This document shows, in pieces, positions 8,860 to 17,685 of a DNA stretch of 64,000 bases. Within the stretch, counting starts at the first letter, position 1, and every line of letters starts with the position of its first letter. Source of the stretch: Cupriavidus sp. BIS7 (GTDB lineage: Bacteria > Pseudomonadota > Gammaproteobacteria > Burkholderiales > Burkholderiaceae). The translations under genes were made by a program, and so were the position numbers. Under the pieces are notes generated by a model. That model did not search any database. It worked only from the letters and a program-made list of their open reading frames with translations, and was not told the origin of the DNA. The stretch is taken from contig NZ_ALOU01000042.1 of the NCBI RefSeq assembly GCF_000292345.1, positions 1 to 64,000 of the forward strand. Direction: 5' to 3'.

Positions 8860-9918
8860 ATGAACTTTCTCGACGGACACCTGTTCCCCCAGAACCAGCA
8901 ACCGCTGATCATCACCGCTGCCCCGTATGCGCCCTCGTGGGTTCCGTCGGATTTTCCCGAGGACATCGCGGTCACCATGGAAGAGCAGATCCAGAAAGCG
9001 GTGGATTGCTACAACGCCGGCGCCACCGTGCTGCACCTGCACGTACGCGAACTGGATGGCAAAGGCTCCAAGCGCCTGTCCAAGTTCAATGAACTGATCG
9101 CCGGCGTTCGCGCCCGCGTACCGGACATGATCATCCAGGTCGGCGGGTCGATCAGTTTCGCTCCCGAAACGGATGGCGCCGCCGCCAAGTGGCTGTCGGA
9201 CGATACGCGCCACATGCTGGCCGAACTCGATCCCAAGCCCGACCAGGTTACGGTCACGGTCAATACGTCGCAGATGAACATCCTCGAGCAGTTCGATCAT
9301 CGCGACATCGTGGGCAGTTCGATGGAAGACCCAGATGTCTTCAACGCCTACAAGGAGATGACCGTACCGGCGCAGCCGGGCTGGGTGGAGGAACACGTCC
9401 GCCGTCTGACCGCTGCCGGGATCCAGAGCGAGTTCCAGTGCTACAACATCAACAGCTTCGAGTCCGTGGAACGACTGATTCGCCGTGGCGTCTACAAGGG
9501 CCCGCTGGTGATGAACTGGGTGGCCATTGGCGGCGGCATGGACTCGCCGACCATCTACAGCCTGGCCAACTTCGTGCGCGCCGCGCCTGATGGCGCAGTG
9601 CTGACGGTGGAAAGCTCGGTGCTCAACGTGCTGCCCGTGAACACCATCGGCATTGCGATGGGTCTGCATGTCCGCTGCGGCACGGAAGACAACCTCTGGA
9701 ACCAGACCCGTACGGAGAAAATGGGTACGGTTGCCCAGATCGAGCAACTGGTGCGTATCTCTCGCGAATTGAGCCGCCCGATCGCTACCGCCAAGCAGGC
9801 GCGCGAAATCTGCCGGATCGGCGTGTTCTATGACACCGTGGAGGAAACGCTGGCGGCCAACGGCTTCGCGCCCAACCGCAATGGCGCGCAACAAGGCTTC
9901 CTGCAGAAAGCCGCCTGA
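8860..9918 (+). CDS. Beta-keto acid cleavage enzyme (BKACE, DUF849)
   Basis: BKACE enzymes are zinc-dependent and condense a beta-keto acid with acetyl-CoA, yielding an acyl-CoA and acetoacetate; the founding member is Kce of lysine fermentation. This 352-residue protein has the metal-binding HLH of VLHLHVREL (His59 and His61), the IQVGGSISFAPE strand and the late RCGTEDNLW loop with its conserved acidic residue. ATG 8860 begins directly at the first conserved block; an in-frame ATG at 8779 would add 27 residues with no family similarity. Neither has a good ribosome-binding site. Followed after two bases by the NTF2-like gene. The substrate could be a betaine-type or other beta-keto acid and cannot be read from sequence. 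Confidence 0.85.
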   Translation: MNFLDGHLFPQNQQPLIITAAPYAPSWVPSDFPEDIAVTMEEQIQKAVDCYNAGATVLHLHVRELDGKGSKRLSKFNELIAGVRARVPDMIIQVGGSISFAPETDGAAAKWLSDDTRHMLAELDPKPDQVTVTVNTSQMNILEQFDHRDIVGSSMEDPDVFNAYKEMTVPAQPGWVEEHVRRLTAAGIQSEFQCYNINSFESVERLIRRGVYKGPLVMNWVAIGGGMDSPTIYSLANFVRAAPDGAVLTVESSVLNVLPVNTIGIAMGLHVRCGTEDNLWNQTRTEKMGTVAQIEQLVRISRELSRPIATAKQAREICRIGVFYDTVEETLAANGFAPNRNGAQQGFLQKAA

Positions 9919-9920
9919 CC

Positions 9921-10352
9921 ATGGAAGCCATGAACCAGAGTTTGTCTATTGTGATTGCCGCCGAGCAGGCGGTGACACGCTTGTACTACGCGCTCGACCG
10001 CAGCGACTATCCCGGCGTTGCAAATTGCTTCACGCCCGATGGCATCTGGGAGCGGCCTGGTAGTCCATATCGCGGGCAACAGGAGATTCTTGCTTCCCTG
10101 AGCAAGCGGCCCACTACGCTCTTCACACGGCACTACATCACCAACTTCGCTGTGCTGGAGCATGGCGGATCGGTGGTCAAGGCCACGTTCGCTCTGACCG
10201 TTTATCGCTCCGACAAGGGCACGCCGCCCACGCTCCCTGTGGGCCAGCCGGTAGCGGCCATGTTGGCGGATGTGGAATGCGAACTGGCATGCAGTGACAG
10301 TGGGGATTGGCGCATCAGCCACCTCGATCCCCGGATCACATTCGCGGCATAG
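9921..10352 (+). CDS. NTF2-like/SnoaL-fold protein
   Basis: The 143-residue protein has the cone-shaped NTF2-like pattern: an N-terminal helix ending LYYALDRSDY, then FTPDGIWERPG, the hydrophobic YRGQQEILASL and a strand-rich C-terminal half ending in WRISHLDPRITF. Members act as small hydrolases, isomerases or dehydratases, or as accessory subunits. Its tight placement behind the cleavage enzyme suggests a role on the same substrate, for example making or opening the keto acid. No catalytic residue can be assigned with confidence. Confidence 0.75.
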   Translation: MEAMNQSLSIVIAAEQAVTRLYYALDRSDYPGVANCFTPDGIWERPGSPYRGQQEILASLSKRPTTLFTRHYITNFAVLEHGGSVVKATFALTVYRSDKGTPPTLPVGQPVAAMLADVECELACSDSGDWRISHLDPRITFAA

Positions 10353-10357
10353 CGTAA

Positions 10358-10408
10358 GGGGCGGCCGCTCGCCGATGCTCCCAAGGCGTTGGGATCGAGG
10401 GCCGCCCC
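10358..10408 (+). other. Large compound hairpin in an operon gap
   Basis: An outer nine-base stem (GGGGCGGCC at 10358-10366 with 10400-10408) encloses a CTCG/CGAG pair and an inner CCCAA-GGCG-TTGGG hairpin. There is no T-run after it. It sits five bases after the NTF2-like stop and 82 bases before the MFS gene, so it may be a partial terminator or an mRNA-processing element that sets different levels for the enzyme and the carrier. Confidence 0.5.
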
Positions 10409-10490
10409 ATTTGCACCGCATCAGTGACGGGCAAAGCAAAAAATCAAAATGACAGGTGCGAAATAAACGCATCTGCAACAGGAGACAAGC

Positions 10491-11828
10491 ATGCACGTAC
10501 CTATCGCAGACCACCAGGTCGGTGCGAACGATGGCTATATCACCGGCCGAACGCAGGCATGGTTCGCCTTCGCCATGACGTTCGCGTTGATGTTGTTCGA
10601 CTACATCGATCGCCAGGTCATCGTTTCCCTCTTTCCACATCTGAAGCAGGCATGGAACCTGTCGGACAAGCAGCTTGGCGGCCTTGTTTCGATCATTTCC
10701 GTCGTTGTCGCGCTTGGCGGCCTGCCCGTAGCGCTGTTTGCCGACCGGTTCAGTCGCGTCAAGAGCGTGTTCGTGATGGGCGCGGTCTGGAGTCTCGCGA
10801 CGGTTTCCTGCATGTTCGCGACGAGCTACACGCAGATGTTCGCGGCCCGGGCCATGGTTGGCGCCGGTGAAGCGGGATACGGATCAGTCGGCGCGGCGTT
10901 GATCGCAACGCTGTTCCCGAAGCGTCTCCGTTCGACATTGCTCGGGGCACTCTTCGCTGCCAGCTCGTTTGGCGCCGTGCTCGGCGTGCTCCTCGGTGGC
11001 ATCATCGCGGCGCACTGGGGCTGGCGGGCCGCCTTTGGCGTGGTTGGTATCCCAGGCATTATTGTTTCCTGCCTGTACCTTCTGGTGCGCGACTACAAGA
11101 CAGTCTCCCTGTCGACCAGTCAGGAGCGGGGTTTCACAGCATTGAAGGCAGGCGCTGGACGTATTGTCCGTGGACTGACCAGTTCGCGCACCGTGTGGTG
11201 GACATGCGTTGGTACGTCGCTTCAGGTGGTGATCGTTTCCACTGTGTGGGCCTGGCTGCCGAGCTATCTGATGCGATTCCAGGGCTACTCTGGCGAACAG
11301 GCGGCAAAGCAGGCGGCGCTGGTCGTGCTGCTGGGCGGTTTGGGCACGGTCTTCTGGGGCTATGCCGTGGATCTCTGCGCGGTCCGCCGCGCACGGAACA
11401 AGCTGTTGGTTACCGCGCTGCTGTGTCTGCTCACGTTTGTCGTGCTGGTGTCCGCTTTCTCCGGGAAGGTTGACGGCTTCCTGCCGATTGCTGTCGGAGG
11501 CTTCTGCATGGCATGTACCGGCGGGGTTGGGGTCGGCGTGGTGCTCGATATCATGCATCCGGCCCTGCGTTCCACCGCTGGGGCGATGCTGTCTCTGTTC
11601 CAGAATCTGTTCGGGCTTGCCGTGGGGCCATTTGTTGCCGGGATCCTGTCAGACATGTATGGCTTGCAGAAGGCGCTCGAGATCATGCCGTTCTTCGGCG
11701 TTGCGGCGGCGCTGTGCTATGTGCTGGCTGCCAGAAGCTACGAGTCCGATCTGCAGGCTGTTGTCTCGGCGACGAAGGCATCGGAACTGGAACCTGGTGC
11801 GTCGGCACTGGCGGGCCAGGCAGGCTGA
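10491..11828 (+). CDS. MFS transporter of the BKACE module
   Basis: A 445-residue, 12-helix major facilitator. The first half has the DYIDRQV motif in helix 1 and the loop 2-3 signature around LPVALFADRFSRVKS; the second half is well conserved in the anion:cation symporter/hexuronate style. An AGGAG site lies seven bases before ATG 10491. It is in line with the cleavage enzyme and the NTF2-like gene, so it probably imports the substrate of that module, most likely an organic acid (inference). Confidence 0.85.
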   Translation: MHVPIADHQVGANDGYITGRTQAWFAFAMTFALMLFDYIDRQVIVSLFPHLKQAWNLSDKQLGGLVSIISVVVALGGLPVALFADRFSRVKSVFVMGAVWSLATVSCMFATSYTQMFAARAMVGAGEAGYGSVGAALIATLFPKRLRSTLLGALFAASSFGAVLGVLLGGIIAAHWGWRAAFGVVGIPGIIVSCLYLLVRDYKTVSLSTSQERGFTALKAGAGRIVRGLTSSRTVWWTCVGTSLQVVIVSTVWAWLPSYLMRFQGYSGEQAAKQAALVVLLGGLGTVFWGYAVDLCAVRRARNKLLVTALLCLLTFVVLVSAFSGKVDGFLPIAVGGFCMACTGGVGVGVVLDIMHPALRSTAGAMLSLFQNLFGLAVGPFVAGILSDMYGLQKALEIMPFFGVAAALCYVLAARSYESDLQAVVSATKASELEPGASALAGQAG

Positions 11829-11843
11829 GACCTGGCTGGAGAG

Positions 11844-12038
11844 TCAGTGAATCTCCGCAAATCGCGGAACCTGCTCTCCATCCACTTCCACCATTTCGAA
11901 GAACACCGCCTTCGGCCGACACCAGATCGATCCGTCGGCTGCGCGGTACACGATGAGAGGCGTATGGTCAGCCTCCATCGTGGCTTCGCATACGAGTTCG
12001 TAGATGCCGCCCTTGTAGTGCCGGTAACGGATCGTCAT
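11844..12038 (-). CDS. DUF1653 small protein
   Basis: The 64-residue protein begins YRHYKGGIYELV and contains HTPLIVYRAADGSIW, the two signatures of the DUF1653 family, a compact beta-rich fold of unknown function. ATG 12038 is preceded by AGGGAAG. Longer upstream frame is rejected because it runs through unconserved sequence. It is convergent with the MFS gene, which ends 16 bases away. Confidence 0.85.
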   Translation of the reverse strand: MTIRYRHYKGGIYELVCEATMEADHTPLIVYRAADGSIWCRPKAVFFEMVEVDGEQVPRFAEIH

Positions 12039-12196
12039 TGCTTCCCTTTCTGGTTGGTCGTTATCGGGCGATATTGTAGGCAAGGAAGGCGCATCGCGTA
12101 CCTTGCCAATGCGTTTGAAGCTGCCTGAGGTTGCCTGAGGCTGCTTGACGGCACCACTGCCCCCCGGTGCAGTGCCCCACCCGCTCACTTGCGATG

Positions 12197-12391
12197 TCAC
12201 GCGGGCGGCGAGCCGTCCTTGAAGCAGGCCTTGAGCTGGGTGCGCAGTTCCGGTGTGTCCTGATGCTGGTGCACCTGTACGGCATGCTGGACTGCGGCTT
12301 CCAGCAACTCGTCCTCGGTGTCCGCACTGAGTGCGACCGTGCAGTTCATCTGGCTGGGGAATTCGCGGCAATCAATATATTTGCGTCCCAT
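12197..12391 (-). CDS. DUF1059 small protein
   Basis: The 64-residue protein has the DUF1059 pattern: YIDCREFPSQMNCTVALSA followed by a helix DELLEAAVQHAVQVH with conserved histidines, then a short amphipathic tail. ATG 12391 has GGAGG six bases upstream. Function is unknown for the family. The frame runs on to 12562, but that part is proline/arginine-rich and unlike the family. It is upstream of the DUF1653 gene on the same strand, 158 bases apart, so probably a separate unit. Confidence 0.82.
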   Translation of the reverse strand: MGRKYIDCREFPSQMNCTVALSADTEDELLEAAVQHAVQVHQHQDTPELRTQLKACFKDGSPPA

Positions 12392-12636
12392 CGTTGCCTC
12401 CTGGCGAGAATGGTTCGTCGGGACGGGAACCCGGGGATCCCGGAGATCCCGGGGCGGAGGCCGGCTGCGCGGCATCCGCGGGTTCGGCTCCTCCTGCAAG
12501 CGTGGGGGTTGACGGGAAACGGCACGGGCGGCCGGTGTCATGTCCAGTATAGGGCGCGGCACGTATCGTCAAGCAGCACCCGGCGATTCCGGATACCCTG
12601 TCGCCGTTTCTACATTTCGCGTTACCAGGAAAAGTC

Positions 12637-13284
12637 ATGACTCAAGCACTCAGAATCGATTTTGTCTCCGATATCGCGTGCCCGTGGTGTGCCATTGGCC
12701 TGACGTCGCTCCAGCAGGCGCTGGCGCGTCTGGGCGGCGAGGTGGATGCCGAACTCGTCATCCATCCGTTCGAGCTGAATCCCAACATTCCTCCGGAAGG
12801 GCAGCCCGTCCTCGAATACGTCAGCACGAAGTACGGCAGCACCGCCGAGCAGCTTGCCGAAAGGCACGCGATGATCCGCGAGCGTGGCGCAAGCGTGGGA
12901 TTCGCGTTCGGAACCAGGACGCACATCTACAACACGTTCGATGCGCATCGACTGGTCCAGTGGGCCGGCACGCAGGGCAAGAAGCTGCAGCTCAAGCTGG
13001 CCCTGCTGCAGGCCTACCATGGCGCGGGCAAGAACCCGAGCAATCACGATGTGATCGTGGAAGCCGCGCAATCGGTGGGGCTCGATGCCGATGAGGCGCG
13101 CCGCGTTCTTGAGAGCGACGCCTACGCCGACGAGGTGCGTGCGGAAGTTGCGGAGTACCAGTCGATGGGCATCAACTCGGTGCCGTCGGTCATCTTCGAC
13201 AACCGCTATCTCGTCACCGGCGGACAGCCGCCGGAGGCGTACGAGCAGATCATCCGCGAGGTGCTGGAGAAGCGGCAGTCATAA
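12637..13284 (+). CDS. DsbA-family oxidoreductase (FrnE-like)
   Basis: The 215-residue cytoplasmic thioredoxin-fold protein has the active-site CPWC at residues 15-18, the cis-proline segment INSVPSVIFDNRY near residue 185, and a helical insertion between. It lacks a signal peptide, so it belongs with the FrnE/HCCA-isomerase-like DsbA proteins, not with periplasmic DsbA. Known members act in oxidative-stress defence or as polyketide-associated oxidoreductases. It is monocistronic, convergent with a small gene at 13331. Confidence 0.88.
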   Translation: MTQALRIDFVSDIACPWCAIGLTSLQQALARLGGEVDAELVIHPFELNPNIPPEGQPVLEYVSTKYGSTAEQLAERHAMIRERGASVGFAFGTRTHIYNTFDAHRLVQWAGTQGKKLQLKLALLQAYHGAGKNPSNHDVIVEAAQSVGLDADEARRVLESDAYADEVRAEVAEYQSMGINSVPSVIFDNRYLVTGGQPPEAYEQIIREVLEKRQS

Positions 13285-13292
13285 GCTGAAGC

Positions 13293-13310
13293 TGGCCACA
13301 CGCGTGGCCA
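13293..13310. terminator. Short hairpin between convergent genes
   Basis: TGGCCAC at 13293-13299 pairs with GTGGCCA at 13304-13310 across a four-base loop. It lies 9 bases after the oxidoreductase stop and 21 before the end of the convergent small gene. There is no T-run, so it is at most a weak two-way terminator. Confidence 0.35.
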
Positions 13311-13330
13311 CACTGCCGTTGACGCTCACG

Positions 13331-13579
13331 CTACTCGTGACCCGTCACGAATTTTTTGGTTGCGTGGTAGCCGTGTTTTGACGCATCGGCAACGGCATGG
13401 CCCGCGGCCTTCGCGCCGTCGCCGATCGCGTGCACCGTTTCGTGCACGGCGTGCCCGGTCTTCTTGCCCGCTTCCTTGACGTCGGCCTTGAATTCACGGG
13501 CGCCTTCGGCCACGCTGGCCTGAGCCAGCGTGCTGAAGGCGACCAGCACGATCGCGATGAGCGAATTAGCCTTGTTCAT
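13331..13579 (-). CDS. Small secreted Ala/His/Lys-rich helical protein
   Basis: The 82-residue product has a signal peptide (LIAIVLVAFSTLAQA) and then a single predicted amphipathic helix with repeated KEAGKKTGHAVHE, GDGAKAAGHAVADA and KHGYHATKK segments. Small periplasmic proteins of this style are common in Burkholderiales and have no assigned role. ATG 13579 is used; TTG 13582 directly before it is in frame. I recognise no domain. Confidence 0.65.
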   Translation of the reverse strand: MNKANSLIAIVLVAFSTLAQASVAEGAREFKADVKEAGKKTGHAVHETVHAIGDGAKAAGHAVADASKHGYHATKKFVTGHE

Positions 13580-13642
13580 CAATAGTCATCCCGACGTGTT
13601 CTTCGATGCGTGCATTGTAGCCTTGCCCGATGTGGGCGGCAT

Positions 13643-14905
13643 TCAACGCGCAACGGCACCAGGCTCCGTGATCGCGCTGTAGACCATCGTGCGCAGTTGG
13701 CGTCGCACCGGGTAGGCGGAAGAGGGCAGTAGTTGGGTGAGGAACAGGCCGATCAGGTCTTCCTGCGGATCCACCCAGAAAAACGTGCTGGCTGCGCCAC
13801 CCCAGAAGAAGTCTCCGGCGCTGCCCGGAATCAGCGTGGTGGCCGGCGTAAGCGTGGTGGCAAAGCCCAGCCCGAAGCCGACGCCATCGTAAGTGGCCTC
13901 GCTGAACATCGAACGCGACATGCTTGGCAGGTCAACCCCGCCCGGCAGATGGTTGGCCGTCATCAGCGCCAGCGTCTTTGGCCCAAGCAGACGCACGCCG
14001 TCCAGTTCGCCGCCTTGCAGCAGCATGCGTGCAAAGCGCATGTAGTCGGCCGCCGTGGACACCAGTCCGCCGCCGCCCGAGATAAAGGCGGGAGGCTTCA
14101 GGTACGGGCTCTTCTGCGGATCGTCCTGCAGCATCGGCCCACGTGGAGAGATCACCTTCGAGCCGAGCGTGCCGATCGAGTAGCACGCGCAGAAGCGCGA
14201 AGCCTTGTCTTCCGGCACGTGGAATGCCGTATCGACCATGCCCAGCGGATCGAAGATCCGTTCCTTCAGGAAGGTCTCGAATGGCATCCCGCTGATCTTG
14301 CCCACAAGGTAGCCGAGCACATCGGTGGATACCGAGTAGTTCCATGCCTCGCCCGGCGAGAACTCCAGCGGCAGCGTGGCCAGTTTCTCGATCATGTCGT
14401 CGAGCGTGCCGGCGGTGGCAATGTCACCCAGTTGCAGCTTGCGATAAGCGGCATCGACATTGCTGTTCTGCTGGAAACCGTAGGTCAGCCCGGAGGTATG
14501 GCGCAGCAGGTCCACCACCTGCATCGGGCGCGCCGGCGCACGCGTCTGGAAGCTCTCCATGAAGCCGCCACTGAAAACGCCGAGATTCTCCCAGGCGGGA
14601 ATGTACTTGCTGACCGGATCTTCAAGCGCGATCTTGCATTCCTCCAGCAGCATCATGATCGCCACCGAGGTGATGGGCTTGGTCATCGAGTAGATGCGGA
14701 AGATCGAATCCTCGGCGAGTGGCACCTGCCGCTCGCGATCGGCCTGGCCGAGTACGGAATTGAAGACCAGCTCACCGCGCCGCCATACCTGTGTCAGCGC
14801 GCACGGCAGCTTGCCGGTGGCGATATAGGCTTCGTCGATAAAACGGTCGATCCGCCCGAGCCGCTCCCGTGACATCCCCTGCGTCTCCCTGCCTTGCATA
14901 TCCAT
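13643..14905 (-). CDS. Serine beta-lactamase-fold hydrolase/esterase
   Basis: A 420-residue class C beta-lactamase-like enzyme of the EstB/penicillin-binding group. The nucleophile motif S-x-x-K is SMTK (Ser73, Lys76), the second motif is Tyr190 in WNYSVSTDVLG, and the third region is GDFFWGGAAST. No signal peptide is seen, so a cytoplasmic esterase or transesterase is more likely than a true beta-lactamase. GGAGA lies five bases before ATG 14905. It is divergent from the phasin gene. Confidence 0.85.
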   Translation of the reverse strand: MDMQGRETQGMSRERLGRIDRFIDEAYIATGKLPCALTQVWRRGELVFNSVLGQADRERQVPLAEDSIFRIYSMTKPITSVAIMMLLEECKIALEDPVSKYIPAWENLGVFSGGFMESFQTRAPARPMQVVDLLRHTSGLTYGFQQNSNVDAAYRKLQLGDIATAGTLDDMIEKLATLPLEFSPGEAWNYSVSTDVLGYLVGKISGMPFETFLKERIFDPLGMVDTAFHVPEDKASRFCACYSIGTLGSKVISPRGPMLQDDPQKSPYLKPPAFISGGGGLVSTAADYMRFARMLLQGGELDGVRLLGPKTLALMTANHLPGGVDLPSMSRSMFSEATYDGVGFGLGFATTLTPATTLIPGSAGDFFWGGAASTFFWVDPQEDLIGLFLTQLLPSSAYPVRRQLRTMVYSAITEPGAVAR

Positions 14906-15088
14906 GGTTTCTCCAAGATCCGGCGTTCAGGGCTGCATTCGCCGCGAAGGCTCAAGGATACTCCGGGCGGCGGAGATCGCAGGAAAGCGGGCAAGGACCT
15001 CGGCCCGGAAAATCCGCGTGCCGGATTTGGTCTGCCTGGCAGCGCCGCCTAGGCTTGATGTGTGTCAACCGGCGATCGGATGCCATAC

Positions 15089-15108
15089 CTAGACTCGACT
15101 AGACTCGA
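15089..15108. repeat. Perfect tandem 10-bp repeat in the phasin promoter region
   Basis: CTAGACTCGA is repeated twice without a gap, one helical turn per unit. It ends 57 bases before the phasin-like start. It could be a regulator site or a slippage product. Confidence 0.6.
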
Positions 15109-15165
15109 TTGGAAGCCAGTTTCCATCCTCTTCCACAAACCTTCCACAAGTGCAGGAGACAGCAA

Positions 15166-15669
15166 ATGGCGGACCCCGCTCTCACCACCACTGACCCCTT
15201 CCTCGGCGCGGCTCGCGCGATTCTCGAGAACACGTTCCGACTCGCAGCACTCGCCGACGAAACGCGGCGCATGCTGCTTGAGACACAGCTGAAGGGCGTT
15301 CAGGGTCACCTCGAATCCGTGCAGAAATCGCTGCACCGCTTTGCCGACGCATCGGACTGGCCCGCAATGCAGGCCGCACAGGCACAGGCGATGAGCGATC
15401 AGGCCGAGCTTCAGGCCGCACTGGCAAGCGCATATGGCAAGGTGTTTGCCGACGCCACGTCTGCGTGGTTCGACCAGTGCCGCGAGTGTGGCAACGACTG
15501 GACGCAGCGCGCACAGGCCACGAATGGCGCAGGCAACGGCCAGGCTCCCGGCATCTTCGGGCCGTTGTCGATGTCGCTGGCCGAGTTCTATGAGCGGATC
15601 GGCAAGATGACGACACCGTTCGTAATGGTGCCGCCGGCCGAAACGCCCGCCCGCACCCGTGCTCACTGA
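15166..15669 (+). CDS. Phasin-like PHA granule protein
   Basis: The 167-residue protein is mostly alpha-helical (ARAILENTFRLAALADETRR, then repeated Ala/Gln-rich amphipathic helix around QAAQAQAMSDQAELQAAL), as in phasins that coat polyhydroxyalkanoate granules. AGGAG precedes ATG 15166. The decisive evidence is context: the PHA synthase gene follows after 30 bases on the same strand. Sequence identity to PhaP1 is not obvious to me, so the name is by fold pattern and neighbourhood. Confidence 0.65.
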   Translation: MADPALTTTDPFLGAARAILENTFRLAALADETRRMLLETQLKGVQGHLESVQKSLHRFADASDWPAMQAAQAQAMSDQAELQAALASAYGKVFADATSAWFDQCRECGNDWTQRAQATNGAGNGQAPGIFGPLSMSLAEFYERIGKMTTPFVMVPPAETPARTRAH

Positions 15670-15699
15670 TCACCCCGTGGCCAGCCTATGTCTTGAACA

Positions 15700-17490
15700 A
15701 TGCGCCGCAAAGACGCCAATCACTTTGTCCCGGCTCCCGCCGCGCCGCCCGGCTCCGCTGCAGTGGCCGGAAACGGCTGCGCGGAGCCGCCGCAACTTGC
15801 CCCGGATGCCGCGTTCGACAAACAGTTCAGGGCCGCGCTTGCGACGCTGACCGGCGGCATTTCGGTCGGCTCGCTCGGGCTGGCCTGGATGGACTGGGCA
15901 TTGCATCTGGCGGTGTCACCCGGCAAGCGGTGGCATGCCGCGTCCGTCTGGTATGCCGCGACCGTCGCCGACGCGATGATTCCGCAGCCATGCGCGTCAC
16001 GGCCGCCAATCACCGACGACCTGCGCTTCTCGGCGCCTGGCTGGCAGAACTGGCCCTACTGCGTATGGCGCGACGCGTTCCTGCGGCTCGAGGACATGTG
16101 GATGGCGCTGACCAGCGACGTCGACGGCGTCTCTCCGCATCATCAGCGGGTGGCCGCATTCTGTGCGCGCCAATGGCTTGATCTTGTTTCCCCCAACAAC
16201 GTCTGGTGGATGAACCCGACGGTTCTTGAGGTCACATCGCGCACGCTCGGCGCCAATTTCGTGCGTGGCGCGGGCCATCTGCTCGAGGATCTGCGCGATA
16301 TGGTCGGCGAGACCCTGCACGAACCCGCCAGACGACGGCAGCCTGCATTCGTCGTCGGACGCGACGTGGCCATTACCCCGGGACGGGTCGTCCATCGCAA
16401 CAGCCTGTTCGAACTGATCCAGTACGCGCCGGTCACGCCAACCGTATTCCGCGAGCCGGTGATGGTCGTGCCGTCGTGGATCATGAAGTACTACATCCTT
16501 GACCTGCGGCCCGCCGATTCCATGGTGCGATACCTGGTGGAGCAGGGGCACACGGTGTTCATGCTGTCATGGCGCAACCCCGGCGCGGAGGCGCGCGACG
16601 TCAGTCTCGACGACTATCTGCATCAGGGGCTACTGGAGGCGCTGGCCATCGTGCGCGAGCGCTGCGGGCACGCGCCCGTGCATGCTGCAGGCTATTGCCT
16701 GGGCGGCACGCTGCTGGCTATCGCCGCGGCAAAGCTGGCGCGAGACAAGGACGCCAGCCTGCGCAGCGTGACACTGTTCGCGACGGAGACCGATTTCAGC
16801 GAGCCCGGTGAGCTTGGCCTGTTTATCGACGACAGCGCGCTGTCGACGCTCGATGCACTGATGCGTGAGCAAGGGTTCCTGGATGGCACGCAGATGGCGC
16901 AAGCGTTCCAGATGCTGCATGCGCGCGATCTGGTCTGGTCGCGGATGCTCGGTGAATACCTGCTGGGCAAGCGCGATCGTGCCAATGACCTGATTGCCTG
17001 GAACCACGATACGACCAGACTGCCGTATCGCATGCACAGCGACGTGCTGACGCGGCTGTTCCTGCACAATGAACTTGCAAAAGGCAGGTACTGCGTGGAG
17101 GGGCGCCCAGTCGTGCTGGCCGATATAGAGGTGCCGATGTTCGTCGTCGGGACCGACCACGACCACGTATCGCCATGGCGATCGGCGTACAAGCTGCATC
17201 TGCTGACGCGCAATGCGCTGACGTTCCTGCTGACGTCGGGCGGCCACAATGCCGGCATTGTTTCCGAGCCGGGCCACAAGGGGCGCCGCTACCGCGTCAG
17301 CACGCGGCAGGCGGATGCCGCGTACACGGACCCCGATCGGTTCGCGACCGAAGCGCCAATGCACGAAGGATCATGGTGGCCGTGCTGGCAGGCCTGGCTG
17401 GCCGAGCACTCATCTGACGGTGGCCCGGCGCGTGATCCTGCCCCCGGTTCGCTTGAAGACGCGCCGGGGCAGTACGTGCTTGAGAGCTGA
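15700..17490 (+). CDS. Poly(3-hydroxyalkanoate) synthase, class I-type
   Basis: A 596-residue alpha/beta-hydrolase polymerising hydroxyacyl-CoA into PHA. The lipase-like box GYCLGG holds the nucleophile Cys333; Asp488 in TDHDHVSPW and His516 in SGGHNAG complete the triad. The WWMNPTVLEVTSRTLGANFVRG block is the usual N-domain signature. This looks like a secondary synthase (PhaC2 style), because the phaA-phaB genes are not beside it. ATG 15700 has no clear ribosome-binding site, so coupling to the phasin gene upstream is likely. Confidence 0.9.
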   Translation: MRRKDANHFVPAPAAPPGSAAVAGNGCAEPPQLAPDAAFDKQFRAALATLTGGISVGSLGLAWMDWALHLAVSPGKRWHAASVWYAATVADAMIPQPCASRPPITDDLRFSAPGWQNWPYCVWRDAFLRLEDMWMALTSDVDGVSPHHQRVAAFCARQWLDLVSPNNVWWMNPTVLEVTSRTLGANFVRGAGHLLEDLRDMVGETLHEPARRRQPAFVVGRDVAITPGRVVHRNSLFELIQYAPVTPTVFREPVMVVPSWIMKYYILDLRPADSMVRYLVEQGHTVFMLSWRNPGAEARDVSLDDYLHQGLLEALAIVRERCGHAPVHAAGYCLGGTLLAIAAAKLARDKDASLRSVTLFATETDFSEPGELGLFIDDSALSTLDALMREQGFLDGTQMAQAFQMLHARDLVWSRMLGEYLLGKRDRANDLIAWNHDTTRLPYRMHSDVLTRLFLHNELAKGRYCVEGRPVVLADIEVPMFVVGTDHDHVSPWRSAYKLHLLTRNALTFLLTSGGHNAGIVSEPGHKGRRYRVSTRQADAAYTDPDRFATEAPMHEGSWWPCWQAWLAEHSSDGGPARDPAPGSLEDAPGQYVLES

Positions 17491-17493
17491 GCC

Positions 17494-17685
17494 TCAGTTG
17501 CCGTCCTTTTCGGGCGGCAGCGCCTTGCCGAGCAGCTTGCCGAGCAAACCGGTCTTGGCGCCCGAATCGGGGCGCCCGGTCTTCTTCGGCGCCATACCCG
17601 CCCGGTTGGCGCCCGCCTGCTTCATGCTGTTGGCAATCTTCAGGCCCTTGTTTTTTTCCAGGTCGGTTTTCTTCACGGACGTCAT
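17494..17685 (-). CDS. Small basic conserved-type hypothetical protein
   Basis: A 63-residue lysine- and glycine-rich protein with TDLEKNKGLKIANSMKQAG at the start and KTGLLGKLLGKALPP near the end. No domain recognised. It is convergent with the PHA synthase (3-base gap). ATG 17685 is preferred over the in-frame ATG at 17715 because the conserved-looking part begins there. Existence is supported mainly by composition and reading frame. Confidence 0.5.
   Translation of the reverse strand: MTSVKKTDLEKNKGLKIANSMKQAGANRAGMAPKKTGRPDSGAKTGLLGKLLGKALPPEKDGN

Noticed and set aside
15700..17490. PHA synthase considered as the main phaC of a phaCAB operon
   Set aside because: No phaA or phaB follows; the downstream gene is on the other strand.
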